From NCBI RefSeq assembly GCF_018919175.1, contig NZ_JAHLQL010000003.1, positions 124,001-188,000 of the forward strand: DNA of 64,000 nucleotides, written 5' to 3'. This DNA comes from Clostridium simiarum (GTDB lineage: Bacteria > Bacillota > Clostridia > Clostridiales > Clostridiaceae). Under the pieces are notes generated by a model. That model was given only the letters and a program-made list of their open reading frames with translations, had not been told where the DNA came from and did not search any database. Below are positions 56,429 through 64,000 of this stretch, in pieces (position 1 is the stretch's first letter; every line of letters begins with the position of its first letter). The position numbers and the translations under genes are program-made.

Positions 56429-56794
56429 TTTTTCTCTCCCTCCACTATTTATTAATGGTATTAATTATATATTTTACAATATTTTGTATATAAATTGCAA
56501 GCTTAAACAATATCTTTAAAATAAAATATACTTTTCTTTTAAAGACTTTTAAAACTCATTTACTTACTTTGTGTAAGTATAGTATCATAAGTAATTAACA
56601 TAATCAATATATTGCAAATAATTTTTATCTGTTAATATTTGTTACATTATATTTAAAATTACTATGTTTTAAATATAAAACCTTTGAGATTCTAAATAGA
56701 ATTTTAAAATATTAAAGATTATTTAGAAATATATTTAAGAAATGATGCTATAATTAACTGTAATAGAAATAGATAAATGGGGGCTTGAAAGTAA
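56429..56794. other. AT-rich divergent intergenic region
   Basis: These 366 bases separate the cystine transporter and RDD genes. No riboswitch or T-box core and no ORF with a ribosome site is seen. TATAAT-like hexamers occur (for example near 56750) but are common in such AT-rich DNA. Confidence 0.4.
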
Positions 56795-57190
56795 ATGAGA
56801 TCAGATCTTTTTAATAGGCTTGGAGCTTTAGTAATCGATATGCTTATAATAATTATTTTACCCTTAGGAATATTTATATACATGGGAATAGATACAAAAA
56901 TAGCTTTTGGATATTCATCAGGACTATATTTAGCTTATTCATTTTTAGTTCCCGTAATTACCAAAGGATATACTCTAGGAAAATATTTATTGGGTCTTAG
57001 GATTTTTTCTGAAGAAGGGAATAGTTTAAACCCCTTACAGATATTACATAGAGAAATAAGCAAGCTTATGTACACTGTACCTTTACTTGGCTTACTTTTA
57101 ATTATTTTTTCTTTCTATATGATAAATAAAAGTAGTAAAGGTCAAGGGCTTCATGATTTATTCGCAAAAACAAAAGTTAATAAGTTATAG
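56795..57190 (+). CDS. RDD family membrane protein
   Basis: 131 residues. RDD family features: NRLGALVIDMLIIIILPLG (Arg/Asp at the start of the first helix), KGYTLGKYLLGLRIFSEEGNSLNPLQILHREISKLMY, and a last helix VPLLGLLLIIFSFYMINKSSKGQGLHDLFAKTKV. Three membrane segments. Function of the family is not settled; some members are linked to Na+/H+ exchange. Single gene, GGGGGC before the ATG. Confidence 0.88.
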   Translation: MRSDLFNRLGALVIDMLIIIILPLGIFIYMGIDTKIAFGYSSGLYLAYSFLVPVITKGYTLGKYLLGLRIFSEEGNSLNPLQILHREISKLMYTVPLLGLLLIIFSFYMINKSSKGQGLHDLFAKTKVNKL

Positions 57191-57198
57191 AAAAAATT

Positions 57199-57245
57199 AA
57201 AGGCACAAAATCATCAATAATTTATTTGTGCCTTTTTCCTATAGG
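57199..57245. terminator. Bidirectional terminator after the RDD gene
   Basis: An 11-bp stem AAAGGCACAAA / TTTGTGCCTTT (57199-57209, 57235-57245) with T runs on both strands. Confidence 0.75.
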
Positions 57246-57262
57246 GTAACTTACTTTAAGTA

Positions 57263-57805
57263 TTAATTTGAATTATTAAACTCTTCTCTAGTTATTGAAT
57301 AATATCTAAATTCTTGATTAAATAATTCTATATCTTTAATATATTTCATACCTAACTTTTTGATCACGTTTTGAGAAGCTTTGTTAAGAGGCTTTGTTAA
57401 AGCAATAATTTCTTTAAGGTTTAAAACATTAAATCCGTATTCCAAGGAAACTCTGGCAGCTTCGGTACCATAACCCTTACCTCTTCCTTCTTTACCTAGT
57501 GCATAAAGTACCTCTACTTCATTAATGCTTGATATTTTATTAAGTCCACAGTGTCCTAAAATTTTTCCTGTATTTATATCCTTAACAGCCCAGGCCCCGT
57601 ACCCATGTTTATTCCAATGTTCTAGAATATACTCCATAAAGCGCTTGCTCTCTTCAAAAGAATACCCTTGCCCTTTAGGAAGCCATTTACCTACAGCATC
57701 TTCCTTCATTATATTAGAGTAATCTTCTAGATCTCTTTCCAATTCAAATTGTTCTAAACTTAATCTAGGACTTCTCAATTCTATCTCTTTGCAGTTATAG
57801 ACCAT
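57263..57805 (-). CDS. GNAT family N-acetyltransferase (RimJ/RimL-like)
   Basis: 180 residues. ELRSPRLSLEQFELERD at the N-terminus, GAWAVKDINTGKILGHCGLNKI, and the acetyl-CoA loop LGKEGRGKGYGTEAARVSLEYGFNVLNLKEI, then TKPLNKASQNVIKKLGMKYI. This is the Acetyltransf_3 group, whose members modify ribosomal proteins, antibiotics or small molecules. It is the last of three minus-strand genes (TetR regulator, two acetyltransferases) packed with 12- and minus-14-base gaps. Confidence 0.88.
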   Translation of the reverse strand: MVYNCKEIELRSPRLSLEQFELERDLEDYSNIMKEDAVGKWLPKGQGYSFEESKRFMEYILEHWNKHGYGAWAVKDINTGKILGHCGLNKISSINEVEVLYALGKEGRGKGYGTEAARVSLEYGFNVLNLKEIIALTKPLNKASQNVIKKLGMKYIKDIELFNQEFRYYSITREEFNNSN

Positions 57806-57817
57806 AAATCTCCCTCC

Positions 57818-58669
57818 CTATAATGTATAGTACATTTCATATTGGCATATTGAATCTTTATTAAATCCTATATGCTTTAAAAACCCTTCTATGCTTGAAC
57901 TATTAGTAAAACTCATAGAAAGTTTTTTGGGTTTTATATCACTATTTGCATTTTTTATAAGTTTTAGGGCTATATTTTTACCATTAAAATCTTTATGAAC
58001 CCAAATAAAATAAATTTTCCCATTAGAATCTATAGACAATGTTCCTATTAAATTTTTCTCTACATAAGCTCCATAATACTTAACATTATTTAGTTTTTCC
58101 ATATAATCAAAATCATTTTGCCAATTAATATGAACATATTTTATATTGTCATTAATAGCTTTTACATCCTCAAAGCTTATTTCCTCAATACGTGTTTCTA
58201 ATAGTTCTTTATAGCTTATAGAATTAGGCTCTTTATGAGAATAATACTTTATATCATAAATTTTTTCATATCCCAAATTTTTATAAAATTTAATGGCTCT
58301 ATCATTTCCTACAATAACCTCTAAAAATAGCTGATCACAATTCTCTCTTATGGCTAAGTCTTTATGCAATTGGAATAACTTTTGACTTATGCCTTGTCCT
58401 CTATACTCTGGATGAATACACAAAGTTCCACATCTTAAAGTTTTTAGTCCTTCATAAGTCTTTATACCACCTAAAATTAGACCTATAGGTCTCTCATTAT
58501 CAAAAGCCATAAAAGAATACTGAAGTGAATTTCCCTCTGGTCCAAAAAATCTATTTTCAAAAAAATCTTTAGGCATTTTTATCTCTATAATATAATCGGA
58601 AAATCCATCTACAAAAGCTTTATAAATATCATCTATACTTACTTCAGTGCAGCATTTATAATGTATCAT
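57818..58669 (-). CDS. GNAT family N-acetyltransferase with two acetyltransferase-like halves
   Basis: 283 residues. The N-terminal half is a complete GNAT domain (TLRCGTLCIHPEYRGQGISQKLFQLHKDLA, then LEVIVGNDRAIKFYKNLGYEKIYDIKYYSH). The second half (about 165-283) resembles a degenerate GNAT domain (GTLSIDSNGKIYFIWVHKDFNGKNIALKLI). The gene overlaps the end of the TetR regulator gene by 14 bases, so it is probably controlled by it. Substrate unknown. Confidence 0.88.
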   Translation of the reverse strand: MIHYKCCTEVSIDDIYKAFVDGFSDYIIEIKMPKDFFENRFFGPEGNSLQYSFMAFDNERPIGLILGGIKTYEGLKTLRCGTLCIHPEYRGQGISQKLFQLHKDLAIRENCDQLFLEVIVGNDRAIKFYKNLGYEKIYDIKYYSHKEPNSISYKELLETRIEEISFEDVKAINDNIKYVHINWQNDFDYMEKLNNVKYYGAYVEKNLIGTLSIDSNGKIYFIWVHKDFNGKNIALKLIKNANSDIKPKKLSMSFTNSSSIEGFLKHIGFNKDSICQYEMYYTL

Positions 58670-59279
58670 TTTTATACCCCTTTACTAGTTTTCTTAATAC
58701 CATATCTAAATAATTTTCTATTACCTTCTCTGTTACACTAACAGACATAACACTTGAAACAAATCCTATGCCATCCATAGTAGCTAATATTATATAACAA
58801 ATAGACTCTATGTCAGTATCCTCATAAAACTCACCTTCATCTATACCCATCTTTATTATTAAAGATAAATCTTTATAAAAAAGCTTATATCTATTTAAAG
58901 ATTTCTCTCTCATTTCAGGGTTTCTGGATAAAACTGACCAAAATTCAAAAGTAAATCTAGCACCCTTAGAAGTCTTATCATCAAAAAGTCCTGTTAATGT
59001 CCATGTAATATATTTAATAATTTTTTCTTTATTATAAAGCTCTCCATTAAATTCAGATACAACCTTATGTCTTTTATTAAATCTACTTTCAGCTATGGCT
59101 AAAAACATCTCTTCCTTACTTTTGAAGTAATTATATATCCCTCCTTTACTCATTCCCAAAGATTGAACTATATCATCCATAGTAGTTTCTGTATATCCTT
59201 TTTCTGCAAATAAATCAAAAGCATGCTGAATAATCTTCTCTTTCCTTAAGTCCTTTTCTTTTTCACTTATTTTAGGCAT
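58656..59279 (-). CDS. TetR/AcrR family transcriptional regulator
   Basis: 207 residues from the ATG at 59279, just after GGAGGG. N-terminal HTH: KIIQHAFDLFAEKGYTETTMDDIVQSLGMSKGGIYNYFKSKEEMF (about 15-60). The helical C-terminal domain binds an unknown ligand and resembles the YfiR-type TetR_C. It is first in a run with two acetyltransferase genes. A perfect palindrome CGACTAGTCG lies just upstream, between promoter and ribosome site, so it probably represses its own operon. Confidence 0.92.
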   Translation of the reverse strand: MPKISEKEKDLRKEKIIQHAFDLFAEKGYTETTMDDIVQSLGMSKGGIYNYFKSKEEMFLAIAESRFNKRHKVVSEFNGELYNKEKIIKYITWTLTGLFDDKTSKGARFTFEFWSVLSRNPEMREKSLNRYKLFYKDLSLIIKMGIDEGEFYEDTDIESICYIILATMDGIGFVSSVMSVSVTEKVIENYLDMVLRKLVKGYKNDTL

Positions 59280-59294
59280 GTTCCCTCCAAACAA

Positions 59295-59310
59295 AACGAC
59301 TAGTCGGTCT
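59295..59310 (-). promoter_or_regulatory. Probable TetR operator
   Basis: CGACTAGTCG (59297-59306) is a perfect ten-base palindrome, extended imperfectly to GACCGACTAGTCGTTT, the common shape of TetR-family sites. It lies eight bases upstream of the Shine-Dalgarno of the TetR gene. Confidence 0.65.
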
Positions 59311-59439
59311 TTTTATTTTAATTATATGGTACAAATTTACTTATTACAATACGTTATCCATATATTTTTTTAGCAAAATTATCAGACTCTCATTTGGATA
59401 CCTTTACAAATATTACTACCCTATAAACTAAAATAATTC

Positions 59440-59468
59440 TTGTTTAAATGAGCATCCTATAGTATAAT
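59440..59468 (+). promoter_or_regulatory. SigA-type promoter of the RNA helicase gene
   Basis: TTGTTT at 59440-59445 and TATAAT at 59463-59468 with a 17-base spacer; the mRNA would start just before the ribosome site. Confidence 0.6.
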
Positions 59469-59494
59469 GAGTTGTTATGTTTGGAGGAGAAATA

Positions 59495-61063
59495 ATGGAA
59501 AATTTAAAATTTAATGATTTAAAACTTAATAATGACATACTTAAATCCATAGAAGATATGGGTTTTGAAGAACCATCTAAAGTTCAACAAGAAGTTATTC
59601 CTGTTATTCTAGAAGGTTCTGACGTAATAGGGCAGGCTCAAACAGGTACAGGTAAAACTTTAGCCTTTGGAGCACCTATAATAAGCAATATTGATAAATC
59701 TTCAAATAAAATTCATGGTATAATACTTACTCCTACAAGAGAGCTAGCTATCCAAGTTAATGATGAGTTAGTGCGTATAGGAAAGTATTCAAACATAAAA
59801 ATGTTACCAGTATATGGCGGTCAATCTATAGATAGACAGATTAAAGCTATAAAGAAGAATCCTGATTTTATAGTTGGAACTCCTGGAAGAGTTCTAGATC
59901 TTATAAGAAGAAGGGTCCTAGATTTAAGATATATTGATTTCCTAGTTCTTGATGAAGCAGATGAAATGTTAAATATGGGATTTGTTGAGGATATTGAACA
60001 AATAATACAATCTTCAAATGAAGAAAGGCAAACTCTTTTGTTCTCTGCAACAATGCCTCCTGCTATAAAGAAAATAGCAAAAAAATATATGAAACAAGAT
60101 ACTAAACACATTTCCATCGTAAAAAATGAAATGACAGTATCTACAGTAGAGCAATTTTATTATGAAGTAAGACACAATGAGCGTTTTGAAAGCTTATGCA
60201 GAATATTGGATGTAGATGAACCTTCAAGTAGCATAATCTTCTGTAAAACCAAAAGAGGTGTAGATGAATTAGTAGAGTCTATGCAATCTAGAGGTTACAA
60301 TGTTGAAGGAATGCATGGAGACATGAACCAAAATCAAAGATTAAATACCTTAAGAAAGTTTAAAGAAGAAAATATAGACTTTTTAGTGGCTACAGATGTT
60401 GCTGCTAGAGGTATTGATGTAGAAAATGTATCTCATGTAATAAACTATGATTTACCTCAAGACACTGAATCTTATGTTCATAGAATAGGAAGAACTGGTA
60501 GAGCTAACAAAAAAGGTGTAGCTTATACTTTAGTAACTCCTAGAGAATATAAAGCTTTAAAGCAAATAGAAAGCACTACAAAGAGTAGAATAAAGAGAAA
60601 ACCAATACCATCTATAGATGATATTTTCAATGCAAAATATGACAATATTATAAAAAGAGTGGTAGAAACTTTAGAAAGCGAAGAATATACTAGATTTGTA
60701 CCTATCGTAACAGAGCTAGACGAAGAATATAACTTAGTTGATGTTGGAGCTGCATTAATGCATATGATTTATGACAAAGAAATAAGTCATAACTATAATG
60801 AAAATATTAGTACTACACCAAGTAATCTAAGATTATTCTTAAGCATAGGTCATTTAGATAAGGTTAAACCTAAAGCTTTGGTTGAATTCCTAACGGATTA
60901 CTCAGATGTGGATAAGAATGCTATAGGAGATATAGACATACTTGATAAATTCACATTTATAGACGTAAGAGCTGATGCCGCTGATACTCTAATTAAAAAG
61001 TGCTCTGGTAGAAAGCTAAATGGTAGAAAAGTAAATATAGAAATAGCTAATCGTTCAAAATAA
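59495..61063 (+). CDS. DEAD-box ATP-dependent RNA helicase, DbpA-like
   Basis: 522 residues from the ATG at 59495, after GGAGGAG; the ATG at 59477 lies before that site. Motifs in order: FEEPSKVQQEVIP (Q), AQTGTGKT (I), PTRELA (Ia), TPGR (Ib), VLDEADEML (II), SATMP (III), RGIDVENV (V) and HRIGRTGR (VI). The C-terminal ~75 residues (RLFLSIGHLDKVKPKALVEFLTDYS...KLNGRKVNIEIANR) are a DbpA-type RNA-binding domain, which in DbpA/YxiN targets 23S rRNA hairpin 92. It is likely a 50S ribosome assembly helicase. Confidence 0.92.
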   Translation: MENLKFNDLKLNNDILKSIEDMGFEEPSKVQQEVIPVILEGSDVIGQAQTGTGKTLAFGAPIISNIDKSSNKIHGIILTPTRELAIQVNDELVRIGKYSNIKMLPVYGGQSIDRQIKAIKKNPDFIVGTPGRVLDLIRRRVLDLRYIDFLVLDEADEMLNMGFVEDIEQIIQSSNEERQTLLFSATMPPAIKKIAKKYMKQDTKHISIVKNEMTVSTVEQFYYEVRHNERFESLCRILDVDEPSSSIIFCKTKRGVDELVESMQSRGYNVEGMHGDMNQNQRLNTLRKFKEENIDFLVATDVAARGIDVENVSHVINYDLPQDTESYVHRIGRTGRANKKGVAYTLVTPREYKALKQIESTTKSRIKRKPIPSIDDIFNAKYDNIIKRVVETLESEEYTRFVPIVTELDEEYNLVDVGAALMHMIYDKEISHNYNENISTTPSNLRLFLSIGHLDKVKPKALVEFLTDYSDVDKNAIGDIDILDKFTFIDVRADAADTLIKKCSGRKLNGRKVNIEIANRSK

Positions 61064-61083
61064 GCTATTCTAGAAAGTAAATT

Positions 61084-61155
61084 AAAAGAGCTTAACTCAA
61101 AAGCATAATATTGAAAATTAAACTTATGATTTTCAATTGAGGAAGCTCTTTTTTA
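61084..61155 (+). terminator. Branched terminator after the helicase gene
   Basis: Outer arms AAAAGAGCTT (61084-61093) and AAGCTCTTTT (61143-61152) enclose a second hairpin TTGAAAAT...ATTTTCAA. It ends in six T. Confidence 0.7.
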
Positions 61156-61269
61156 CGTTATTTTCAAATAAATCTTCTATCTTTTTAAGTCATAGAAGAT
61201 TTATTTTTTTACCATAATTTAATACTTATTTTCAATCTATATGCCTATTCACAGGTTAATAAACTTCAT

Positions 61270-62265
61270 TTAATCCATATACTTTCTCAATTTATCTTTT
61301 ATCTCTTCATCAGCAAAACATGCATTAAGGCTATTGTAATATATCTCTTTATAATCTTCATAATCAATGTTAAATTCATTTGTAATGGCTGAAAGCTCAT
61401 TAGTCATATTAGTGCTTGAAACCGTTCTGTTATCTGTATTCATGGTAACCTTGATTCCATCTTTGTAAAAATCATATATTGGATGTTCACTTATCTTTTT
61501 TACAGCTTTAGTCTGTACATTACTGGTTGGGCATATTTCCAAGGCAATGTTTTTTTCTTTTATAATATCATAGGCTTTTTTACAATCTTTTATATAAACC
61601 CCATGACCTATCCTCTCTGCGCCTAGAAGTTCTACTGATTCTAATACATTCTCACCTATACCTGTTTCTCCAGCATGGATAGTAATCCTATAGCCATAGC
61701 TTTTAGCAAGACTCATAGGTTCCACAAAAAACTTTGCAAACCCAGCCTCTTCAGGTCCGCACAAGTCTACTGCAACCACACCTTTTCCTAAGTATTTTCT
61801 TCCAATATTAATCACCTCAAATATCCCCTCCACTGGCATAGTCTTCATAAAGGATAATATTAGATTAGCATTAATATCATATTTATCTTCAGCATCCTTC
61901 ATTCCCATTAATACGCTTTCTATTATCTTTTCTACCTCTAACCCTTTATTCCTATGAAGTAAGGGAGCAAACCTTATCTCCATGTATTTAACATTTTCTT
62001 TTGCAGCATCTTCAAGAAGCTCATAAGTCACCCTTCTAAGACTATACTCGCTTTGCATAATATTTATAGGTAAAGAAAATCTTTTTAAATATTCATCCAA
62101 GGAAGTGCACTCTATAGGTGCTATCATTAAATCATTTATTTCCTTTACATCATAGCTAGGAATATCTATATTTTCTTTTCTAGCTATATCTATTATAGTT
62201 TCCGGTCTAACACTTCCATCTAAGTGACAATGTAATTCTATTTTTGGCAAATTACTTAAATTCAT
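61270..62265 (-). CDS. add: Adenosine deaminase
   Basis: 331 residues from the ATG at 62265, after AAGGAG. Zinc and catalytic motifs: ELHCHLDGSVRPET (HxH, about 12), TIHAGETGIGENV (His and catalytic Glu, about 195), AERIGHGVYI and VTMNTDNRTVSSTN (Asp pair, about 275). It deaminates adenosine to inosine. An adenine riboswitch upstream controls it, the same arrangement as the classic add riboswitch of Clostridium perfringens and Vibrio vulnificus. Confidence 0.94.
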   Translation of the reverse strand: MNLSNLPKIELHCHLDGSVRPETIIDIARKENIDIPSYDVKEINDLMIAPIECTSLDEYLKRFSLPINIMQSEYSLRRVTYELLEDAAKENVKYMEIRFAPLLHRNKGLEVEKIIESVLMGMKDAEDKYDINANLILSFMKTMPVEGIFEVINIGRKYLGKGVVAVDLCGPEEAGFAKFFVEPMSLAKSYGYRITIHAGETGIGENVLESVELLGAERIGHGVYIKDCKKAYDIIKEKNIALEICPTSNVQTKAVKKISEHPIYDFYKDGIKVTMNTDNRTVSSTNMTNELSAITNEFNIDYEDYKEIYYNSLNACFADEEIKDKLRKYMD

Positions 62266-62309
62266 ATACTTCTCTCCTTCATCTCTCATATACTTTTAAT
62301 CTCTAGAAA

Positions 62310-62422
62310 ACAAAAAAATTCCTGATTACAAAGAAAACACACGAAAATGTATCTCCTTCGTAATCAGGAATTATCGGTTCCTGGTAGACACCCCTAAACC
62401 ATATCATTAGAGTTATACGAAA
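62310..62422 (-). ncRNA. Adenine-type purine riboswitch with terminator
   Basis: On the minus strand 62422-62357 fits the purine aptamer: P1 TTTCGTA..TACGAA, TATAACTCTAATGATATGG (P2), GTCTACCAGGAACC and CCTG (P3). J3/1 reads ATTAC, so the specificity base (position 74) is U, at 62363, which selects adenine over guanine. A terminator (62360-62372 with 62317-62329, then seven T) uses the 3' side of the aptamer, so adenine binding should prevent it and turn add on. Confidence 0.92.
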
Positions 62423-62552
62423 CTTAATTATATTAAAATTTATAATTTTAACTTTTTTATCATTTTATCATATTAGGATAAAGTGTCAATAGCATTATTA
62501 AAATTTAAATTGATTTCAATAAATTCACTAAATATACCAGTACTTTCTACAG

Positions 62553-63710
62553 CTATACTATTTTAAAAAACTCTGGTTTCTTATCTTTTGGTGGTGTAGG
62601 TCCAAAGTATTGATAATAATAGCACTGTATTCTTCCATTATAAAGCTTTCTATTTTTATGAGACTTTTCACCAAATAATTTTTCAAATTCAGGATGAGAA
62701 GTTATCACAAAATATGACCACTCATTTAAATTTCTAAAAACTTCTCCCATATCCTTATATAAAACTTCTACTTCTTTACCCTCGCCTATTCTTTCTCCAT
62801 AAGGAGGATTAGTTATTATAAACCCATACTTTTTCTTGCTACTAAACTCTCTAACATCCATCTTTTGAAAAAATATGTTTTCTGCAACTCCTGCCTTTTC
62901 AGCATTTTCTTTGGCAGTTTTAATAAGCCTTCCATTAATATCTGAAGCTAGTATCTTAAAATCCTTATTATTTATAGAATTTCTTGCAAACTTTCTTATG
63001 TCTTCCCATAGATCTTGTGGGATTATATCCCATTGTTCAGAAACAAAACTTCGATTAAGTCCTGGTGCTATATTTCTACCAATCATAGCAGCTTCTATGG
63101 CTATGGTTCCGGAACCACAAAGAGGATCTGCCAATATCCTTGAAGGTTCCCATTTACTTAAAAGCACCATAGCTGCAGCTAATGTCTCCTTCATAGGTGC
63201 TTCTCCTGCTAGTTCCCTATAACCCCTTTTATGTAATCCAGAACCGGAAGTATCTAATGTTAGCGTAACTATATCCTTTAAAATAGCTACTTCTATTTTG
63301 TACTCTGCTCCATCTTCTGAAAATAAATCTCTTCTATATTTTCTCTTCATAGCTTCAATTACTGCCTTTTTTACTATAGACTGGCAGTCTGGAACACTAT
63401 AAAGTTTTGATTTTACTGATTTACCTACTACGTGCATAAATCCTGTAATAGGTATTATATCTCCCCACTGAACCGCTAAGGTTCCTTGGAAAAGTTCTTC
63501 AAAGCTTTCTGCCTTAAATTCGGCCATTTTTATAAGCACCCTATCTGCAGTTCTAAGCCACATATTGCAGGTTACTATATCCATTTCATCCCCTTCAAAG
63601 GTTACTCTTCCATTCTCTATAGTTAAATCCTCATATCCCAAATCTTTTAGCTCGTTAGCTACAACCTTTTCTAATCCAAAGGTGGATGTTGCTATTAATG
63701 TATAATTCAT
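62553..63710 (-). CDS. THUMP domain class I RNA methyltransferase (RlmL/YpsC type)
   Basis: 385 residues. An N-terminal THUMP domain (about 45-155, with GFMHVVGKSVKSKLYSVPDCQSIVKKAVIEAM) is followed by a SAM Rossmann fold: LADPLCGSGTIAIEAAMI (motif I), ASDINGRLIKTAKENAEKAG and ITNPPYGERIGEG (the NPPY N2-guanine motif). The family methylates G2445 of 23S rRNA in E. coli (RlmL N-terminal half). AGGAGAAAAAG precedes the ATG. Confidence 0.9.
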   Translation of the reverse strand: MNYTLIATSTFGLEKVVANELKDLGYEDLTIENGRVTFEGDEMDIVTCNMWLRTADRVLIKMAEFKAESFEELFQGTLAVQWGDIIPITGFMHVVGKSVKSKLYSVPDCQSIVKKAVIEAMKRKYRRDLFSEDGAEYKIEVAILKDIVTLTLDTSGSGLHKRGYRELAGEAPMKETLAAAMVLLSKWEPSRILADPLCGSGTIAIEAAMIGRNIAPGLNRSFVSEQWDIIPQDLWEDIRKFARNSINNKDFKILASDINGRLIKTAKENAEKAGVAENIFFQKMDVREFSSKKKYGFIITNPPYGERIGEGKEVEVLYKDMGEVFRNLNEWSYFVITSHPEFEKLFGEKSHKNRKLYNGRIQCYYYQYFGPTPPKDKKPEFFKIV

Positions 63711-63934
63711 ATCTTTTTCTCCTATAAATAGATTTTGTATTTATTATTATATATTAGCCTTATGTATTTAATCTATACTTATTTTATCATTTATCTAGGC
63801 TATAGCATAATATTATATTTAATTATTAATAGACTTAGTAAATATAAAAATAAAAGCCATCCTTTTTATATAATGCCCTTATTACTAAAAAGCAAAATGT
63901 AAAAAAGACGACTTAATAATCACTTGATACTCCC

Positions 63935-64000
63935 TTAACCTAAAGCTACATCTAGAATCATCATAACTGCAAACCCTATCATAGCTCCTATAGTTCCTAC
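63935..64000 (-). CDS. ZIP family metal transporter, C-terminal end only
   Basis: The reverse strand of the last 66 bases encodes GTIGAMIGFAVMMILDVALG and a TAA stop at 63937-63935. The final helix with GFAVMMILDVALG is typical of the end of ZIP zinc transporters. The rest lies past the window edge. Confidence 0.65.
   Translation of the reverse strand, partial: VGTIGAMIGFAVMMILDVALG

Overview
The window reads as chromosome of a low-GC, endospore-forming Clostridium (Clostridium sensu stricto type). The signs are very AT-rich intergenic DNA, strong GGAGG-type ribosome binding sites, an alpha/beta SASP spore protein, a BofA family protein, a Csp-like subtilase, orphan kinases with the H-box of clostridial Spo0A kinases, and a full set of Gram-positive RNA regulators (T-box, L-box, purine riboswitch, PyrR attenuator). 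I cannot name the species. No rRNA, tRNA, CRISPR, prophage or insertion sequence is visible. Most genes are ordinary chromosomal genes separated by clear hairpin terminators.

Layout. 1-6.7 kb: partial Csp-like serine protease (-), HTH/TPR regulator (+), an operon of cyclophilin, DUF3783 protein and an LexA-fold regulator lacking its serine (-), a STAS-like protein and murI (-). 7-16.3 kb: a glutamine synthetase behind a 12-codon leader ORF, a soluble CZB chemoreceptor, an HD-GYP phosphodiesterase, a YciI-like gene whose promoter carries two LexA-like boxes, an EFR1 flavodoxin/ferredoxin, an esterase, an FMN glutamate synthase-like protein and a SASP. 16.4-24.4 kb: a lipoprotein plus two-component system, a secreted peptide made of six 15-residue repeats, an orphan kinase, and a BceRS-type pair. 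24.5-29.4 kb: BceAB-type ABC transporter and a second, ATPase-less BceB. 29.5-39.7 kb: gapN, T-box-proS, two flavoenzymes, a second orphan kinase, bofA-like gene, and an NhaC-family transporter under a lysine riboswitch. 40-50.6 kb: a dead SDR fragment, acetyltransferases, codBA behind a PyrR attenuator, an FMN-binding lipoprotein, a DMT exporter, speD / phosphatase / speE and a UbiA prenyltransferase. 50.7-64 kb: HAD phosphatase, glutamate (GltS), APC and cystine (TcyP-like) transporters, TetR with acetyltransferases, a DbpA-type RNA helicase, adenosine deaminase under an adenine riboswitch, a THUMP methyltransferase and the end of a ZIP transporter.

How it fits together. The many amino-acid carriers (lysine, glutamate, cystine, APC), the flavin reductases and the nucleobase/nucleoside salvage genes suit a proteolytic, amino-acid-fermenting anaerobe. 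Signal transduction is dense: three kinase/regulator systems plus two orphan kinases sharing an identical style of C-terminal tail.

Best candidates for something new: (1) the tandem-repeat secreted peptide at 20071-20436, directly upstream of an orphan sporulation-type kinase; (2) the LexA-like double operator embedded in the promoter of the small YciI-like gene at 12117-12392; (3) the coupled leader ORF of the glutamine synthetase; (4) a duplicated structured intergenic element at 46.2-46.6 kb.
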